A program made the translations under genes and the position numbers. The notes beneath the pieces are model-generated. The model had not been told where the DNA came from and made no database searches. It worked only from the letters and a program-made list of their open reading frames with translations. Positions 63,809 to 64,000 of a stretch of DNA of 64,000 nt are shown here, piece after piece (positions within the stretch are counted from its first letter, which is position 1; each line of letters begins with the position of its first letter). Origin of the DNA: Flavobacteriaceae bacterium (GTDB taxonomy: Bacteria > Bacteroidota > Bacteroidia > Flavobacteriales > Flavobacteriaceae); contig JAIXYI010000015.1 in the NCBI GenBank assembly GCA_027490305.1, positions 1-64,000 of the forward strand, given 5' to 3'.

Positions 63809-64000
63809 TAACCGTATTTGTCTTTCCAGCGGTTGCGGAGGAACTCCCGGGTCTGCTTCTCTCTCGAGTTATCCCCGGGTTCGTAGAAAACCGTCCCGGA
63901 CAGTGCTTCCGGCAGGAACTCCTGTTCGGCGAAGTTATGCGCAAAATCATGGGCGTATTTATAGTCATCTCCATACCCCAATTCTTTCATAAGTTTGGTA
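63805..64000 (-). CDS. rarA: Replication-associated recombination protein A, 3' end (partial)
   Basis: The last 64 codons (TKLMKELGYGDDYKYAHDFAHNFAEQEFLPEALSGTVFYEPGDNSRE...) match the C-terminal tail of the AAA+ ATPase RarA/MgsA. The rest lies beyond the right edge. The frame stays open to the window border, so the ATG at 63990 is internal. Confidence 0.85.
   Translation of the reverse strand, partial: TKLMKELGYGDDYKYAHDFAHNFAEQEFLPEALSGTVFYEPGDNSREKQTREFLRNRWKDKYGY

Noticed and set aside
1..64000. CRISPR arrays, tRNA or rRNA genes, insertion sequences, prophage genes
   Set aside because: None was recognised by eye on either strand. The short-period repeats lack the regular spacer pattern of CRISPR, and no transposase or integrase motif occurs in any frame.

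Overview
The window reads as chromosome of a member of the Bacteroidota, most likely a Flavobacterium-like Flavobacteriaceae of moderate to high GC for that group. The evidence is type IX secretion (T9SS) C-terminal sorting domains on three large exported proteins, a SusC/SusD pair, a GSCFA protein, three TPR-type sensor kinases with LuxR-type regulators, and Bacteroidota promoter boxes of the form TANNTTTG. I see no tRNA, rRNA, CRISPR array, transposase or phage gene. The right edge cuts a gene on the minus strand (rarA).

Layout. 1-379: repeat-rich spacer. 380-3745: secreted family-57 glycosidase. 3755-7327 (minus): GSCFA protein abutting alaS. 7497-10634: M23 peptidase, MerR regulator, LemA and two TPM-domain proteins, every junction overlapping by one base. 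10805-15060 (minus): outer-membrane beta-barrel protein and GTPase Der. 15061-15600: repeat-laden spacer. 15601-17925: ECF sigma factor, putative anti-sigma protein and outer-membrane protein. 17970-20554: FtsX-type permease (minus) and divergent NamZ-like muramidase. 20591-20727: possible structured RNA. 20728-21480 (minus): multi-spanning membrane protein.

21770-33878 is the most interesting part. It holds a TonB-C-like small exported protein, a PQQ-type beta-propeller, a PD40-type protein, a lipoprotein, a 93-residue membrane/coiled-coil protein, three paralogous TPR sensor histidine kinases and two near-identical LuxR-type response regulators. Four promoters in this stretch carry the same 18-bp partly palindromic box (ATACGNCATNNNNCGTAT), each exactly 22 bp upstream of a -7 element. 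They look like one autoregulated regulon in which the regulators control their own operons and the neighbouring envelope-protein genes.

34006-38756 (minus): aromatic amino acid hydroxylase, DUF4136 lipoprotein, urocanate hydratase and a small cysteine-rich DUF5522 protein. 38894-41616: LytTR response regulator and a second type of sensor kinase. 41617-42332: non-coding spacer with alternative hairpins. 42333-47245: T9SS cargo protein, PLP-dependent deaminase, glucosaminidase with LysM, and hemL. 47295-51635: small exported protein, lysS, lipoprotein, lipB and rnhB. 51755-59368: T9SS subtilase, then a SusC/SusD/lipoprotein uptake locus that is visibly AT-richer than its surroundings. 59471-63808: TPR protein, mpl, radC, a YjjG-type HAD nucleotidase and an exported protein of unknown role. 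63805-64000 (minus): 3' end of rarA.

The intergenic DNA is also unusual. Several different short-period, strand-asymmetric repeats (for example GGCAGTAG, CCACAAAGAC, ATTAGCGA) sit immediately after stop codons or around terminators.
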